Shown here: piece by piece, positions 37,054-46,800 of the stretch
How the letters are laid out: every line of letters starts with the position of its first letter
Position numbering within the stretch: the first letter of the stretch is position 1
DNA from: Nitrospira sp.
GTDB lineage: Bacteria; Nitrospirota; Nitrospiria; Nitrospirales; Nitrospiraceae
Direction of reading: 5' to 3'
Assembly (NCBI GenBank): GCA_022226935.1
Contig: CP092081.1
Span: 1,994,416-2,058,415, forward strand
Length of the DNA: 64,000 nt
The notes under the pieces: generated by a model
Told to the model about the DNA's origin: nothing
Databases searched by the model: none
What the model saw: the letters and a program-made list of their open reading frames with translations, nothing else
Translations under genes and position numbers: made by a program

Positions 37054-37598
37054 GAAACTGAGGCTGCGGGTAAGACGCCTTGTTGAAAAATCAGGAATTC
37101 TGATCGTAAGGCAAAGAGTGTAAGGTAGCCATGCCGGTCACTGCCCTGGGCGGACCGGTATGGCGCCACTCTGTAAAGGACTCCAGCGGGCGGGTGGCGG
37201 GAGATCTCACTCTGACGCTGCTTTGTCGAGCCCGCTCAGTGAACATTCTACCCGGTAAGCCGTCACGCAAGGTATCGAGGCGACCGGTTCCGGGATCATC
37301 ATGTGGTGACCTTCATCAACCTTCTCGAACACATCGACCTGGCGCTGCAAGCGATCGGTGAATCCATCCGTATTAGCAGAGCGTGGGCAGCAGTCGGAGA
37401 GCAACGGATGTCCAGCAAAGACACTCCTCTAGCCCAGTCCATTCTGCATCAGGAGACGCAGGTACTTGGCGGTCTTGGGTGAAATTGATTGGTGGGCGAA
37501 TCTCGCTCGTCCCACTGGCCTGTAGTGTCACCCGCCTTGCGTCCCAGTTCACCCTCTGTCATGGTGCCGTTGGATCATCGCGCAAAAAGGAGGAACTG
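37054..37598. other. gene-poor stretch with one candidate small protein
   Basis: No recognisable gene fills these 545 bases. The best candidate is a 59-codon frame at 37303-37482, listed separately. The first 250 bases hold nothing that I can name. AAGGAGG at 37587-37593 is the ribosome site of the next gene. Confidence 0.45.
37303..37482 (+). CDS. candidate small protein of 59 residues
   Basis: The frame starts at a GTG pair (VVTFINLLEHIDLALQAIG) and ends at TGA 37480-37482. The translation is amphipathic-helical and protein-like, with ISRAWAAVGEQRM in the middle. No convincing ribosome site precedes it, and no homologue is known to me. The frame extends upstream to a stop near 37239. It could be a remnant of a longer gene. 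Confidence 0.25.
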   Translation: MVTFINLLEHIDLALQAIGESIRISRAWAAVGEQRMSSKDTPLAQSILHQETQVLGGLG

Positions 37599-38072
37599 GT
37601 GTTTGCATTGGTGTGGATTCACCTGCTGGCGGCGGTGGTGTGGGTCGGCGGGATGGTGTTCTTGTCCGTCGTGTTGGTGCCCGTGCTCAAGCGGGAGGGG
37701 GGGGGTGCGCGGCACGCCGCACTCTTCCGCACGGCTGCCTATCGATTCAGGGCGCTGGTGTGGGGCGCCATGGGGATCTTGGTGGTCACGGGATCGGTAT
37801 TGGCGATGGGGCGAGCCATTCCCTTGACCGATCCGTCGCAGTGGCCGTCTATTTTTATGGCGAAGATCGGACTCGTCGCCTTGCTGTTCACGCTCACGCT
37901 GTTGCACGATCTGGTGGTGGGGCCTCAGGTGCGGCGCATTCTCGGAACCGCTGAAGCCATAAGGAGTGCGCGAGACCGTTTGATGGTGCGGTATTCCGTG
38001 CTCGTGCCGCGTGTATCGCTCCTGGTGTCGTTGCTGGTGCTATTGGCGGCAGTGGTGCTTGCCCGGACCTAG
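37599..38072 (+). CDS. CopD-like small integral membrane protein
   Basis: A 157-residue protein with four hydrophobic helices, starting FALVWIHLLAAVVWVGGMVFL. The IHLLAAVVWVGG-type helix with His, and a second His in LLHDLVVGP, are typical of the copper-resistance D/YtfB-like membrane family, which may bind copper or heme. I chose GTG 37599 because AAGGAGG lies five bases upstream; the frame upstream has no membrane or signal features. Possible link: copper handling for the nearby copper proteins. Confidence 0.7.
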   Translation: MFALVWIHLLAAVVWVGGMVFLSVVLVPVLKREGGGARHAALFRTAAYRFRALVWGAMGILVVTGSVLAMGRAIPLTDPSQWPSIFMAKIGLVALLFTLTLLHDLVVGPQVRRILGTAEAIRSARDRLMVRYSVLVPRVSLLVSLLVLLAAVVLART

Positions 38073-38144
38073 CCCTGGTTCAGCAGGAAGATCCACGAAG
38101 TCGTCCGACATCCTGTCGCGGAATCGAGCTGGCGCGGAGAGGGG

Positions 38145-38867
38145 TTATTGTGTCGCCGGGGTCGTCGAGGGACGCAGCGCGCGAACCAAACGCTCGGCTT
38201 GCGCCTGGTTCGATAACGCCAATTTCATCACCACGCCGCATAACGTGAACACGACCGCGTTGAGCAGGAAGAATACGAGGGCCAACGAGCCAGTCGTCAA
38301 CGCCCAGGCTTCGGAGTCTGCGCGATTGCGCGCTAACACCCTGGTCTCCTCGTCACGGATCTGGCCGGTGATGTCATGGATCGTGTCCATCGTCCGATTC
38401 TGTCGGTTCTGGGTCACGATGGATTTGGCAACCGGCAGGCCCTTGGTCCGCCTCGTGGTAATGGCCTGTTCCATTTCGTCCGATCGCTGGTCGACCTGTG
38501 TGGCTAAATAGGCCACCCGATCCTGCTGCAGGCTATTGTCTCTCGTCAGGCTGCCGATCCGTCGGATCTGCTCCTGGAGCATGTCGCGCGCCTCGCGATA
38601 CGGCGGCAGATATTCATCTGAGCCGGTAATGAGGTATCCGCGCTGATGGGTTTCCGCTCCGGTGACGATGCTCCTCATCCGTTCGAGCTCAATCAAGACC
38701 TGCTCACTCCTGGCTGCCCAATTGTTTGAGGTTTTAAAGTGCATCAGGCTGAGAAAACAGGCGGCCACGATGGACTCGACCGCGAGGAATCCTGCAAGCA
38801 GGGCGATGATAAGCCCTTTGCCGGCGCAGACTCGACGGAGCCACATAACATTGGTCTCGGATGACAT
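38145..38867 (-). CDS. stand-alone CHASE3 sensory membrane protein
   Basis: About 240 residues: a first transmembrane helix (LIIALLAGFLAVESIVAACFL), a periplasmic helical domain of the CHASE3 type (near EQVLIELERMRSIVTGAETHQRGYLITG, seen as ETHQRGYL), a second helix (LALVFFLLNAVVFTLCGVV) and a tail of about 25 residues. CHASE3 normally heads a kinase or cyclase; here no output domain follows, and none lies downstream on this strand. It may modulate another receptor. ATG 38867 is preferred to the longer frame from 38906. Confidence 0.75.
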   Translation of the reverse strand: MSSETNVMWLRRVCAGKGLIIALLAGFLAVESIVAACFLSLMHFKTSNNWAARSEQVLIELERMRSIVTGAETHQRGYLITGSDEYLPPYREARDMLQEQIRRIGSLTRDNSLQQDRVAYLATQVDQRSDEMEQAITTRRTKGLPVAKSIVTQNRQNRTMDTIHDITGQIRDEETRVLARNRADSEAWALTTGSLALVFFLLNAVVFTLCGVVMKLALSNQAQAERLVRALRPSTTPATQ

Positions 38868-39043
38868 GATGTTATAGCAGTACCCACCCCTGCCCCCTGA
38901 TGTCAACCCGACAAATCCCGCAGAGCAGCCGGAAATGTGTCCAAAGTGTGTCGTTAGTGTGTCGTTGAGGCACAGGAGGCAGACCTCCCCACACTGAGAG
39001 ATGAATCCAATTCATTCCTTCATGCCTCTTAACCATTGATTGC

Positions 39044-39060
39044 AGGCACAACCTGTGCAA
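39044..39060 (+). promoter_or_regulatory. possible sigma-54 promoter or operator before the SQR-like gene
   Basis: AGGCAC, five bases, GTGCA: GG (39045-39046) and GC (39057-39058) are ten bases apart with one mismatch in the -12 element (GTGC for TTGC). The same bases form a perfect palindrome, GCACA-ACC-TGTGC, so it could instead be a repressor site. The start codon is about 95 bases downstream. Confidence 0.4.
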
Positions 39061-39156
39061 CGTCAGGGCAATGGTGAAGGCCCCCGCACGGCGGTAGGCA
39101 CAATCGAGCCCTAAAGCAAAGCCCAAAGCATCGGTCTACGTTAAAGGAGGTGCATC

Positions 39157-40404
39157 ATGGCGAGGGTGGTCATCATCGGGGCGTCCATCGGCGGGTTACC
39201 GGCGGCCTACGAAGCACGAGAACTCTTGGCGAAGAAACACCAGGTGACGGTGATTTCCAATGTGGAATCCTTTCATTTCGTGCCGTCAAACCCATGGGTG
39301 GCGGTCGGATGGCGCACCCGGAAAGACATTAGCTTCGCGCTGGGGCCGGTATTGGAGAAAAAAGGAGTGGAGTATATCCACGCGACGGCGGACCGCATCG
39401 AGCCGGAGCAGAATCGGGTCATCACTTCCAAGGGCGAAGTCCCCTATGACTACCTGATCATTGCCACGGGGCCGAAACTCAATTTCGGCGCGGTGCCGGG
39501 GCTCGGCCCAAGCGGCTATACGCAATCAGTGTGCAATGTCGACCATGCCGAGCAGGCCTGGGGAACCTATCAGGCATTTCTCAAAGACCCAGGCCCCATC
39601 GTCGTGGGAGCGGCACAAGGGGCATCCTGCTTCGGTCCGGCCTATGAGATGGCATTTATTCTCGACGCCGATCTCCGCAAGAAAAAGCTCCGGAAGAAAG
39701 TCCCGATCTATTTTGTGACGCCGGAGCCCTATATCGGCCACATGGGTCTGGCAGGGGTCGGGGCTTCTCGCCGGTTGATGGAAGATGAATTTGCCGAGCA
39801 CGCCATGAAGCCGATTTGTAATACGTCGATCAAGGAGGTGCAGCCGGGGAAGATGGTGTTGGAGGGAGGCCAGGAGGTTCCGTTCCGCTACTCGATGATC
39901 ATTCCGCCGTTTGCCGGGGTCGATGCCGTCGCGGGAACAGCGGGCCTGTGCAATCCGAAGGGGTTTGTGAATATCGATGCCTATCAGGCCAATCCCAAGT
40001 ATAAAAATATCTATTCCGTCGGTGTCTGTGTAGCCATTCCGCCGGTGGAACAGACGCCGATTCCAACCGGCGCGCCGAAGACCGGGTACATGATCGAGTC
40101 GATGGTGTCGGCGGCCGTGCATAACATCAAGGCCGATATCGACGGCGACACGAAGCGTGAAACGGCGACGTGGAATGCGATCTGCTTGGCCGACATGGGC
40201 GACACCGGGGTGGCGTTCGTGGCCCTGCCGCAAATGGCGCCGCGCAACGTGACGTGGGCGAAGAAGGGCAAATGGGTTCATCTGGCGAAAATCGCGCTGG
40301 AAAAATACTTCCTGCGAAAAATGAAAAAGGGTGTGAGTGAACCCTATTACGAGAAAGTCATCTTGAAGGCGATGGGGATTGCGAAGCTGGAAGAGCCGGC
40401 CTGA
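39157..40404 (+). CDS. sulfide:quinone oxidoreductase-like flavoprotein
   Basis: A 415-residue FAD protein of the SQR/FccB family: N-terminal dinucleotide fold VVIIGASIGGLPAAYEA, the ATG motif (LIIATGPKLNF) near 103 and a second nucleotide segment (PIVVGAAQGASC). Cys 126, 158 and 343 match the three-cysteine redox set of sulfide:quinone oxidoreductases (128, 160, 356 in the Acidithiobacillus enzyme). The C-terminal helices (VHLAKIALEKYFLRKMKKG) could attach the protein to the membrane. It has AAAGGAGG before ATG 39157 and is followed 21 bases later by a TauE-type permease. Electrons would go to quinone. Confidence 0.87.
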   Translation: MARVVIIGASIGGLPAAYEARELLAKKHQVTVISNVESFHFVPSNPWVAVGWRTRKDISFALGPVLEKKGVEYIHATADRIEPEQNRVITSKGEVPYDYLIIATGPKLNFGAVPGLGPSGYTQSVCNVDHAEQAWGTYQAFLKDPGPIVVGAAQGASCFGPAYEMAFILDADLRKKKLRKKVPIYFVTPEPYIGHMGLAGVGASRRLMEDEFAEHAMKPICNTSIKEVQPGKMVLEGGQEVPFRYSMIIPPFAGVDAVAGTAGLCNPKGFVNIDAYQANPKYKNIYSVGVCVAIPPVEQTPIPTGAPKTGYMIESMVSAAVHNIKADIDGDTKRETATWNAICLADMGDTGVAFVALPQMAPRNVTWAKKGKWVHLAKIALEKYFLRKMKKGVSEPYYEKVILKAMGIAKLEEPA

Positions 40405-40425
40405 AGGGGAATCGGTAGAGTTTTT

Positions 40426-41223
40426 ATGATCGAGCAGGCTCTGCGCGCGGTGTTAGCCGGGGTGCCCATCGGTCTGCAATTAGGCGCGACCGGAACAGGC
40501 GGCGCGATTCTCGGGGTGCCGCTGATGGTGTATATCGCCGGCATGTCCCTCCAGCAGGCGGCGGCCATGTCGCTGATGATCGTGGGGGCCTCTTCGCTGG
40601 TGGGCGCCTGGGAATATGGGCGGCAGGGGATGGTCAAGCCAAAAGCCGCCGCGGCATTCAGTTGGACGGGCATGATCGGATCGTGGGGCGGCGCGTTCGG
40701 CCATCACATGGTCCGACAGGAAGTGCTGCTGGTGCTGTTCGGACTGCTGTTGTTGCTGGTCAGGACCGTCATGGTACGCCAGCGGCACCTCGCGGCCGAG
40801 CATGGAGCCGATGAGAGTTGCGCCACCCTCTTCCCCCGCACCTGTTGGATAAAGGTCGGGGGAATCGGGCTGATTGTGGGGACGCTGAACGGATTATTCG
40901 GTGTCGGCGGCGGGTTCATGGTGGTCCCCGCGTTGATTCTGGTGCTGGGTTTTCCCGCGCGTGCCGCGATCGGAACGTCGCTCATGATCATTTTCCTGAT
41001 CTCTCTCGGCGGCGTGGTGGGGCACCTGCAGTTCGGTCGTGTCGATTGGAGCCTCTTGGGATATGTCCTGCTGGGCAGTGTGATCGGCATGGTGCTGGGT
41101 GTTCGCTCGGATACCTGGGTATCCCCTGCGGTGATGGGACGAGTGACCGCTTCGATCACCATCTCAATCGCGGGGATATTGATCGGGGTGAACCTGGCGA
41201 AGCTCGCCGGGTGGCTCGGCTGA
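40426..41223 (+). CDS. TauE/SafE-family membrane transporter
   Basis: A 265-residue membrane protein with about eight helices in two related halves. GVPLMVYIAGMSLQQAAAMSLMIVGASSLVG in the first half corresponds to GVGGGFMVVPALILV and AAIGTSLMIIF in the second. The family exports sulfite, sulfoacetate or other organic anions. Beside an SQR-like gene, export of an oxidised sulfur anion is a reasonable guess. An outer-membrane protein gene follows within about 130 bases. Confidence 0.88.
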   Translation: MIEQALRAVLAGVPIGLQLGATGTGGAILGVPLMVYIAGMSLQQAAAMSLMIVGASSLVGAWEYGRQGMVKPKAAAAFSWTGMIGSWGGAFGHHMVRQEVLLVLFGLLLLLVRTVMVRQRHLAAEHGADESCATLFPRTCWIKVGGIGLIVGTLNGLFGVGGGFMVVPALILVLGFPARAAIGTSLMIIFLISLGGVVGHLQFGRVDWSLLGYVLLGSVIGMVLGVRSDTWVSPAVMGRVTASITISIAGILIGVNLAKLAGWLG

Positions 41224-41354
41224 ACTCTGTTGACAGGTTGCGTATTCTGTCGGACTCTCAGGGGAAGGTTTGAGTGGAACGGCGGCTTCTACGGCATGGG
41301 CGCGGGTGCCGGGAGTCAGCGTTCTGTTCAACGCTCCCATGGGTACACATCTGG

Positions 41355-42380
41355 ATGATGCCGTATCAGCGTGCCTTGCTGTCCATCGCAGTCCGTGCCG
41401 TCTTGTGGATCGTGGCGGGATATTACATGGTGACGCCGGATCGGGCGGCGCAGGCCGAATGGTCGGCTATCGCCGAGCAAAAAACCAGTTACACGACGGA
41501 TGCGTTTCAGTTTTCTTCCGCTCGCCGGCTTCGTTTGACAGAAGACCCTTCTCTGCCCACGGTCGTCTCGACCGACAAACCTCAGGATGTGATCTGGGAG
41601 CCCGCGCTGGAGGTCATCCACTCCACGCCCACGATGCAGGGTAAAAACGAATTGTCGGTGAAGGCGCAAGGGGCGATTTACACCAACAATCCCATTTTCA
41701 ACCATTCCGACTTTCGCATTCAGGACCGCTTTTCGGTCGATCAGGCGACGACGGTTCTCGTTCGCTATCGATACATACCCAATCTCTTTCTCGGCCCGAA
41801 CTTCGAGCGCCGTACCGGCACACGATCGGTTCAGGAAGAACGCGTCAGTTCTCATCATTGGCGGGCCGAAGTCGAGCGCCGCTTGTCGGATCGGGTCACC
41901 GGCACGCTCGTCACCCGCTTCGGCATTCGGCGCTACAACGATGTGTTTGCGGAGCGCAATACGAATTTCTGGACGGTCGGCCCGCGCGTGGACTATCACG
42001 CGAAGGAATGGCTGACGCTCACGCTCTCGTATCTATACGAGCGGGGTCTGGCGGATGGCCACAAGGAGACCCAATTTGCGGATGACGTGTCCTATTATCT
42101 CCACATGGTCTCGGCCGGTACAGAGTTCCGGTTGCACAAGGAATGGGATCTCGGCTTGACCTATATCCATCGCCGGAAAACATTCACCAGCGGCATTGCA
42201 GGCGACATCCATGTCGATCGGTTTGATGCTACGCACCAGGGCATTGCGGAGCTGCGGTACCACATCTCGACGGCTGCGACGGCCATGTTGTCGTTTCAAT
42301 ACGGCAAACGCACCTCGACCAATGTCCTGAGAGACTTTCAGGATTCGATCGTCTCGATCGGTGGCCAGTATCGGTTTTGA
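41355..42380 (+). CDS. outer-membrane beta-barrel protein (about 340 residues)
   Basis: A signal peptide (ALLSIAVRAVLWIVAGYYMV, cleavage near RAAQA) precedes a protein made almost wholly of amphipathic strands with paired Arg/Tyr girdles; it ends QYRF, a typical barrel C-terminus. It resembles medium-size porin-like barrels of unknown cargo. The start is ambiguous: ATG 41355 gives a normal signal peptide; GTG 41274 with GGGGAAGG upstream would add 27 residues. It may be transcribed with the SQR-TauE pair. Confidence 0.75.
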   Translation: MMPYQRALLSIAVRAVLWIVAGYYMVTPDRAAQAEWSAIAEQKTSYTTDAFQFSSARRLRLTEDPSLPTVVSTDKPQDVIWEPALEVIHSTPTMQGKNELSVKAQGAIYTNNPIFNHSDFRIQDRFSVDQATTVLVRYRYIPNLFLGPNFERRTGTRSVQEERVSSHHWRAEVERRLSDRVTGTLVTRFGIRRYNDVFAERNTNFWTVGPRVDYHAKEWLTLTLSYLYERGLADGHKETQFADDVSYYLHMVSAGTEFRLHKEWDLGLTYIHRRKTFTSGIAGDIHVDRFDATHQGIAELRYHISTAATAMLSFQYGKRTSTNVLRDFQDSIVSIGGQYRF

Positions 42381-42512
42381 TAACATCCCGAGTCGTTTTC
42401 TTGCGGCTCTCGTCATGGAGCATGCTAAGCAATTGATCTTGTGTGGAAAGTGAACTGTTGCTGAATCCTTTCCTCTCCTGGTTACTCATATGGAATAAGA
42501 AAGGAGGCGACG

Positions 42513-42701
42513 ATGAAGTTGAACGAGTGGCTCCGGTTGATCGCCGGATTGTTCGTGTTGATCGCGGTCGTGCTGGGTGCAACGGTTCATCCCTACTATA
42601 ATTATTTCGCGGCGTTCGTCGCGGTGAATCTCATCCAGTCGTCATTGAGCGGCTGGTGTCCGATGATGGCTCTTTTGCGGAGGCTCGGTGTTCACGAATA
42701 A
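42513..42701 (+). CDS. DUF2892 small membrane protein
   Basis: A 62-residue protein with two hydrophobic helices (LIAGLFVLIAVVLGA and YFAAFVAVNLIQSSLSG) followed by the WCPMMALLRRLG motif typical of DUF2892, the module attached to rhodanese in YgaP. It has AAGGAGG before ATG 42513. Its 3' end overlaps the adaptor start by 14 bases, so it is translated with the RND genes. The family Cys-Pro motif is consistent with sulfur or metal chemistry, but the role is unknown. Confidence 0.85.
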   Translation: MKLNEWLRLIAGLFVLIAVVLGATVHPYYNYFAAFVAVNLIQSSLSGWCPMMALLRRLGVHE

Positions 42702-43776
42702 CGAGAAACGTGTGCGCATCGCAGGCCTTGTGATCGCGCTGCTCCTCGGGGCAGGCTGCGGACCCTCTCAGGAACCTGGAAGGCCGGGAGACATTCCCTC
42801 TGGCACAGCGGGACAGCAGCCGATCCACGTGCCGGTGATCGAGGTTACAGCCAGCCAGGTACCGATTTCGGTCGAGGTGACGGGACAGGTGACGGCGGTG
42901 TATCAGGCGACATTGGCCAGCCGGATCCAGGGGATGATCGATAACCTGCTGGTCCGCGAAGGGAGCGTCGTGCGCCAGGGGCAGACCCTGGTGGTGCTCG
43001 ACAACCGGGATGTGCAGGCGGAATTGTCCAGGGTTACGGCGGAACTCGACAATGCCAAGGCGCATCAAGACCGGATGGAAGAGCTCTATCGTAAAGATGC
43101 GGTCTCCAAACAGGAACTGGAGAACGCGACACGCGCCCTGAGAGTGGCCGAAGCAGGCCGCAAGGCGGTGGTGGCGCAATTGAGTTACACCATCGTGAAA
43201 GCGCCGTTCGACGGTGTGATCACCGAAAAAAAGGTGGAGCGTGGGGAGTTGGCCTCCCCCGGGCAACCGCTCCTGAAAATGGAAGATCCCGGGCGGCTGC
43301 GTTTGGAAGCCACCGTGGCCGAGAGTGATGTGCGAGTCGTCTCCGTCGGCTCGTCGCTGCCGGTGGTCATCGATGCCTTGGGGCCGAATCCGCTCAAAGG
43401 CACCGTGTCCCAGATTCTCCCTGCCGGTGATCCCCAAACTCATACCTTCACGATAAAAGTGGATTTGCCTCAGGCCGCCGGATTGAAGTCGGGCATGTTT
43501 GGTCGGCTCAGGCTTGAAAAAGGGATGAGTACGACGCTGCTCCTGCCGAAAACGGCGTTGATCGAACGGGGCGAATTGGCCAGTTTGTTCGTCGTGGGAG
43601 GCGATCAGATGGCTCGCCTTCGATGGGTCAGGATCGGCCGCACGTTGGAGCAGGGCGTCGAAATTTTGTCCGGTGTCGATGCCGGGGAGCGGGTCATCGC
43701 TGACGGCAGCAAAGGTCGCGACGGGGTCCTCGTGGAGGAAATGACCGCGGTAGCCTTGCCGACGCAGGAGCGGTAA
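42688..43776 (+). CDS. RND efflux periplasmic adaptor lipoprotein
   Basis: A 362-residue membrane fusion protein with lipobox LLLGAGC near residue 24, so it is lipid-anchored. Domains: lipoyl half (ATLASRIQGMIDNLLVREGSVV), short alpha hairpin (about 105-155, EELYRKDAVSKQELENA), second lipoyl half (TIVKAPFDGVITEKKVERGEL), barrel and membrane-proximal domains. It starts at GTG 42688 within DUF2892. The pump gene follows after 68 bases. No TolC-type channel gene is present nearby. Confidence 0.9.
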   Translation: MFTNNEKRVRIAGLVIALLLGAGCGPSQEPGRPGDIPSGTAGQQPIHVPVIEVTASQVPISVEVTGQVTAVYQATLASRIQGMIDNLLVREGSVVRQGQTLVVLDNRDVQAELSRVTAELDNAKAHQDRMEELYRKDAVSKQELENATRALRVAEAGRKAVVAQLSYTIVKAPFDGVITEKKVERGELASPGQPLLKMEDPGRLRLEATVAESDVRVVSVGSSLPVVIDALGPNPLKGTVSQILPAGDPQTHTFTIKVDLPQAAGLKSGMFGRLRLEKGMSTTLLLPKTALIERGELASLFVVGGDQMARLRWVRIGRTLEQGVEILSGVDAGERVIADGSKGRDGVLVEEMTAVALPTQER

Positions 43777-43844
43777 CGTCGTCGACGGGATGGACTGGTG
43801 CACGGTACAACGGATCTGGTCTAGATGCTCATAATGGTTCACGA

Positions 43845-46800
43845 ATGACGACCCCACGCCTCGGCGCCAGCGGCCGTCTCGCCGCGCTGTTTGTCGGCAG
43901 CAAACTGACTCCGTTGATCATCCTCGCCAGTCTGCTCCTCGGTGTGTTCGCGGTGCTGTTGACCCCTCGCGAAGAGGAGCCGCAGATCGTGGTGCCGATG
44001 GCCGACGTCTGGCTGCCGTTCCCCGGCGCCTCTGCGAAGGTCGTCGAAGAGCAGGTCACCAAACCCATCGAACGCAAGCTCTCCGAAATCAAAACGGTCG
44101 AATATCTCTATTCGATTTCTCGCCCGGGCGGGGCACTCATCATCGTGCGGTTTTATGTCGGTGAGCCGATGGAGCAGAGCCTGGTGGACCTCTATGACAA
44201 GTTGATGTCCAACCAAGATCTGTTGCCTCCAGGCGCGGCGCCATTTCAAGTCAAACCGCGGGACGTCAATGATGTGCCGATCGTCACCCTGACCCTGTCG
44301 AGCGAGCGCTATACGGATTTTCAGCTGCGTCAATTGGGTGATCAGGTGCTGGAGGATGCGAAGAAAGTGCCCGGCACGGCGAGTGGCTTCGTGGTCGGTG
44401 GCCGTGGTCGCGAGTTGCGCGTCCAAATTGATCCGACACGGTTGAAAGCCTACGGGTTGACGCCCCTGCGAGTCGCGCGCGTCATTCAAGGGGAGAATCT
44501 GGCGTTGCCTGCCGGGCGGTTTGAGAGTCGAAACGAAAGTTTCCTCGTGGAGACGGGCCGGTTCATCCGATCGAAAGACGATCTTGACGGCGTCGTGGTC
44601 GGCGTCAACGAACAACGGCCCGTGTATCTTCGCCAGGTGGCGGAGGTGATCGATGGCCCGAGTGAAACAACCCAGTATGTGTGGTTCGGCGAGGGAACGA
44701 GAGGAGGGGGTTCCTCTTCAGGTGAAGCACCCGCCGTGACCGTGGCGATCGCCAAACAAGCCGGCACCAACGCGGTCACCGTGGCACAGGGAGTCATTCG
44801 AAAAGTCGAGGAGATGAAGGGGCGACTGATTCCCGCCGACGTGCAGGTGACCGTGACGCGCGACTACGGAGAAACCGCCGACGAGAAAGCCAATGAACTG
44901 CTCTGGCACCTCTTAGTGGCCGTTGTTGCGGTCGTGGTCTTTCTCGGCCTGACGCTGGGATTCCGCCCGGCGTTCGTGGTCTCCATTGCGATCCCCTTGA
45001 CCCTGGCGCTCACGTTGTTCATTTCCATGCTGATCGGCTACAGCATCAACCGCGTCACGTTGTTCGCGTTGATCTTCTCCATCGGTATTCTGGTGGATGA
45101 TGCGATTGTAGTGGTGGAGAATACCTATCGGCATCTCACCCTCCGTCGCCTCCCGCATCGCGAGGCCTCGCTCTTTGCTGTCGATGAAGTCGGCAACCCG
45201 ACGATTCTGGCCACCATGACGGTCATTGCCGCGCTCCTGCCCATGGCCTTCGTGTCGGGGCTGATGGGTCCGTACATGCGTCCCATTCCCGTGAATGCCT
45301 CGATCGCCATGTTTGTGTCGCTCCTAGTCGCGTTCATCGTGATTCCTTGGTTCTGTCAGACCTGTTATCGGCCCGGCGTGCATATGGCGGGCGTCGATCA
45401 TGACTCGTTTGAGGAAGGCCGCAGTTATCGCCTGTATCGCCGGTTGCTGGCCCCCGTGTTGTCGCATCCGGTGATGGCCTATCTGGTGCTGGGTGTCATT
45501 GCGTTGCTGCTGGCCGGTTCGGTCCTGCTCTTCTGGACGCGCGATGTGGTGGTCAAAATGCTGCCGTTCGACAACAAGAGCGAATTGCAGTTGGTGATCG
45601 ACATGCCGGAAGGCACGACGCTGGAGGAAACCGCCCGAGCGACCAAGGCTCTGACGCAATATGTGCGAACCATTCCCGAACTGCGGGATTACCAGGCCTA
45701 CGTGGGCACCGCCTCGCCGTTTAACTTCAACGGTCTGGTCCGGCACTATTATCTGCGGGACCAGCCGCACGAGGCCGATATTCAGATCAATCTGGTGGCC
45801 AAGGACCGGCGGCAGGCGCAGAGCCACGACATTGCGCAGCGGATTCGCCCGTCAGTGCAGGATATCGGGCGGCTCTACGGGGCGAATGTCAAAGTGGTCG
45901 AAGTGCCGCCTGGACCGCCGGTACAATCGGTATTGGTCGCGGAGATCTACGGCCCGGAGTATGACCGGCAGATCGAGATCGCCAAGGACGTGCGCCGGAT
46001 GTTTGAAACCACGGCCGGCGTGGTCGATGTCGATGACTATCTGGAAGCGGACCAGATCAAGTACGTGTTTACGGTCGACCGCGCCAAGGCGGCGTTGGCG
46101 GGCATTCCGTCGGAAGAAATCGTGCGGACCTTGCGCCTCGCGCTGGAAGGCGCCGACGTCGGGTTGGTGCATATTCCCAAAGAGCGCCGCCCGGTGCAGG
46201 TCAAACTTCGCCTGCCGATCATCGAACGAACCGGTCTGGAACATCTCGGAGAAATCGCCCTGCGAACGACTGCGGGATATATGGTGCCGCTCTCCGAACT
46301 CATTCGTGTCGAACAGACCGTCCGTGAACAGGCGATCTATCATAAAAATCAGAAACCGGTCGTCTACGTCATCGCGGATGTCGGTGGCACAGGCCCCGAC
46401 AAGGGCGAGAGTCCGGTCTATGGCGTGATGGGCATCGGGAAGAAATTGGCGCAGTATGTGTTGCCGGAAGGGTATGTGCTGGAGCAACAGTATGCCGTGC
46501 AGCCCTGGTCGGAACAGCGGTTCGCGATGAAGTGGGACGGGGAGTGGCACATTACCTATGAAACATTTCGGGATATGGGCATGGCCTTCGCGGCCGCGCT
46601 GGTGTTGATCTATCTGCTGATCGTCGCGCAGTTCCAGTCGTTCCTGACGCCGATCGTCATCATGGCGCCCATCCCGCTGACCTTGATCGGCATTCTTCCA
46701 GGCCACTGGCTCACGGGATCGTATTTTACGGCCACGTCCATGATCGGGTTCATCGCCCTTTCCGGCATCATCGTGCGGAACTCCATTCTCCTGGTGGATT

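Noticed and set aside
38946-38968. Tandem GTGTGTCGTT copies upstream of the SQR-like gene
   Set aside because: Only two copies of about ten bases; too short to call a repeat element or operator without comparison.
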